In this document: positions 5,306 through 6,264 of the stretch, one piece after another | Numbering within the stretch: the stretch's first letter is position 1 | Layout of the letters: each line of letters starts with the position of its first letter | Source: Chloroflexia bacterium | GTDB taxonomy: Bacteria > Chloroflexota > Chloroflexia > Thermomicrobiales > UBA6265 | NCBI GenBank assembly: GCA_030430125.1 | Contig: JAUIGA010000202.1 | Coordinates: forward strand, 1-6,264 | DNA: 6,264 nt | Direction of reading: 5' to 3' | Notes under the pieces: model-generated | What the model was told of the DNA's origin: nothing | Database searches by the model: none | What the model saw: only the letters and a program-made list of their open reading frames with translations | Translations under genes and position numbers: made by a program

Positions 5306-5374
5306 CTCCCGCTATGGACAGGTTGCGTTCAGTGAAATGATGATCAATGCCGCCAGGAACCAGGCAACTGAAAA

Positions 5375-5491
5375 CTATTCCCACTCGATGGTGGCGGGCG
5401 GCTTGGAGGTGATGTCGTAGACGACCCGGTTGATGCCGTCGACTTCGTTGACGATGCGGTTGCTGATGCGTCCCAGCACATCGTAGGGCAG
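5375..5491 (-). repeat. Copy A: functional guaA 3' end, repeated at 4442-4558 and partly at 4180-4220
   Basis: The last 39 codons of guaA. The block from 5383 to 5473 is nearly identical to 4450-4540 (constant offset 933), and the terminal 42 bases match copy C with one deletion. All three copies share ACTCGA and GAGGTGATGTCG on the plus strand, which would be the best candidates for a crossover core. Confidence 0.85.
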
Positions 5492-6264
5492 CTTCGCCCA
5501 GTCCGCCGTCATCGCGTCCGCGCTGGCGACTGCCCGCACCGCCACGACTCGTGCGTAGGTGCGATAGTCGCCCATCACGCCGGTCGACTGTACCGGCAGC
5601 AGCACCGCGAAGTACTGCCAGACCTCGCGGTTCATCCCGGCACCGGCGATCTCCTCGCGCACGATCGCATCCGCGCGGCGCAGCAGCTCCAGGTCGGGCT
5701 TCGTGATCTCGCCCATGATCCGCACGGCCAGTCCCGGTCCCGGGAACGGCTGCCGCTCGACGATCTCATCCGGCAACCCCAGCGCGCGGCCGACGTTGCG
5801 GACCTCATCCTTGAACAGGAATTTCAAAGGCTCGATCAGCTCGAACTGCATGTCCTCGGGCAACCCGCCGACATTGTGGTGTGTCTTGATCTTGACCGCC
5901 GCCTTGGTGTCCTTGGTGGTGCTCTCGATCACGTCGGGGTAGAGCGTCCCCTGCGCGAGGAAGCGGAACGGACCCGCCTTCTCGGCCTCGGCCTCGAAGA
6001 CGCGAATGAACGTCTCGCCGATGGCCTTGCGCTTCTGCTCGGGGTCGGAAACGCCATTGAGCTTGCCCAGGAACTGGCCGGTGGCGTCGGCGTAGACAAG
6101 GTGCATGCCGAAGGCGCGCTCGAACACGTCCCGCACGGTTTCGGCTTCGTTGAGTCGCAGCAGCCCGTTGTTGACGAAGACCGGGGTCAGCTGGTCGCCG
6201 ATCGCCTTGTGCAGCAGCGCCGCCGCCACCGACGAGTCGACCCCGCCGCTGAGCGCGAGAAGCA
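5375..6264 (-). CDS. guaA: GMP synthase (glutamine-hydrolysing), C-terminal part, truncated by the window edge
   Basis: GuaA makes GMP from XMP, glutamine and ATP in purine biosynthesis in the cytoplasm. The window holds about 295 residues plus the stop: the ATP-pyrophosphatase domain from just before the P-loop (LLALSGGVDSSVAAALL at the window edge) and the whole dimerisation/XMP-binding domain. Family landmarks are present in order: FVNNGLLRLNEAE, QGTLYPDVIES, HHNVGGLPEDM, FPGPGLAVRIMGE, LLPVQSTGVMGDYRTYARV and the terminal ITSKPPATIEWE. The N-terminal glutamine amidotransferase domain lies upstream, outside the window. The gene is intact at its 3' end, despite the adjacent insertion zone, as expected when an integrating element restores the reading frame. 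The stop is TAG at 5375-5377, and 82 bp follow before the HEPN gene with no clear terminator. Confidence 0.97.
   Translation of the reverse strand, partial: LLALSGGVDSSVAAALLHKAIGDQLTPVFVNNGLLRLNEAETVRDVFERAFGMHLVYADATGQFLGKLNGVSDPEQKRKAIGETFIRVFEAEAEKAGPFRFLAQGTLYPDVIESTTKDTKAAVKIKTHHNVGGLPEDMQFELIEPLKFLFKDEVRNVGRALGLPDEIVERQPFPGPGLAVRIMGEITKPDLELLRRADAIVREEIAGAGMNREVWQYFAVLLPVQSTGVMGDYRTYARVVAVRAVASADAMTADWAKLPYDVLGRISNRIVNEVDGINRVVYDITSKPPATIEWE

Larger units (their letters stand above)
4442..5374 (-). mobile_element. Putative HEPN cassette inserted at the 3' end of guaA (bounded by guaA-end copies A and B)
   Basis: A 933-bp unit consisting of one guaA-end copy (B) plus the HEPN and partner genes, sitting directly behind intact guaA. 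The direct repeat of the guaA 3' end on both sides is what integration by an integrase using guaA as attachment site would leave; guaA is a known integration hotspot for genomic islands in other bacteria. No integrase, transposase or inverted terminal repeat is visible, so the unit is either non-autonomous, a trimmed island, or a product of recombination. A second decayed unit of the same layout lies at 4180-4441. Confidence 0.5.

Noticed and set aside
4872..5384. 170-codon minus-strand open frame covering the HEPN gene in another frame
   Set aside because: The HEPN frame has a recognisable domain and a coupled downstream gene. The alternative is Ser/Arg/Thr-rich and begins inside the guaA end.
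4442..5491. Assembly artefact as the cause of the repeated guaA end
   Set aside because: Copies A and B differ at several silent sites and C is further diverged, so they are not a collapsed or doubled read region. Long reads could confirm this.

Overview
The window looks like a GC-rich bacterial chromosome. The GuaA sequence, the HEPN-plus-partner gene pair and two apparently leaderless genes with a TACAAT box just before ATG would suit a Chloroflexota (Thermomicrobia-like) genome. That placement is an impression from the proteins, not a phylogeny, and an actinobacterium-like host is not excluded. Every supported gene is on the minus strand, so transcription runs from position 6264 towards 1.

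Layout in transcription order: (1) the 3' part of guaA (GMP synthase), 5'-truncated by the window edge; (2) an unusual 1.2-kb insertion zone, 4180-5374; (3) a compact three-gene operon of a HAD-type hydrolase (haloacid dehalogenase type II-like), a small antibiotic-biosynthesis-monooxygenase (ABM) fold protein and an M42-family metallo-aminopeptidase; (4) an erythromycin-esterase-family protein; (5) a small two-helix membrane protein with an RNA-polymerase-alpha-CTD-like helix-hairpin-helix tail.

The insertion zone is the main point of interest. The 3' end of guaA occurs three times in direct orientation: the working copy (A, from 5375), a second copy about 117 bp long (B, 4442-4558) and a short degraded copy of about 41 bp (C, 4180-4220) lying 3 bp before the HAD start codon. 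Between A and B sits an intact pair: a HEPN-domain protein and a 107-residue partner of unknown function, overlapping by ATGA. Between B and C sits a decayed fragment of a second, diverged partner gene, again directly abutting a guaA end. This reads as two tandem cassettes of the same kind, each bounded by guaA 3' ends. Repeated site-specific insertion or exchange of a HEPN toxin-antitoxin-like cassette at guaA would explain it. No integrase gene is visible in the window.

Before the insertions, guaA and the HAD gene were probably adjacent and translationally linked. Copy C still ends in a GuaA-like EWE-stop and carries the GGGAG ribosome binding site used by the HAD gene.
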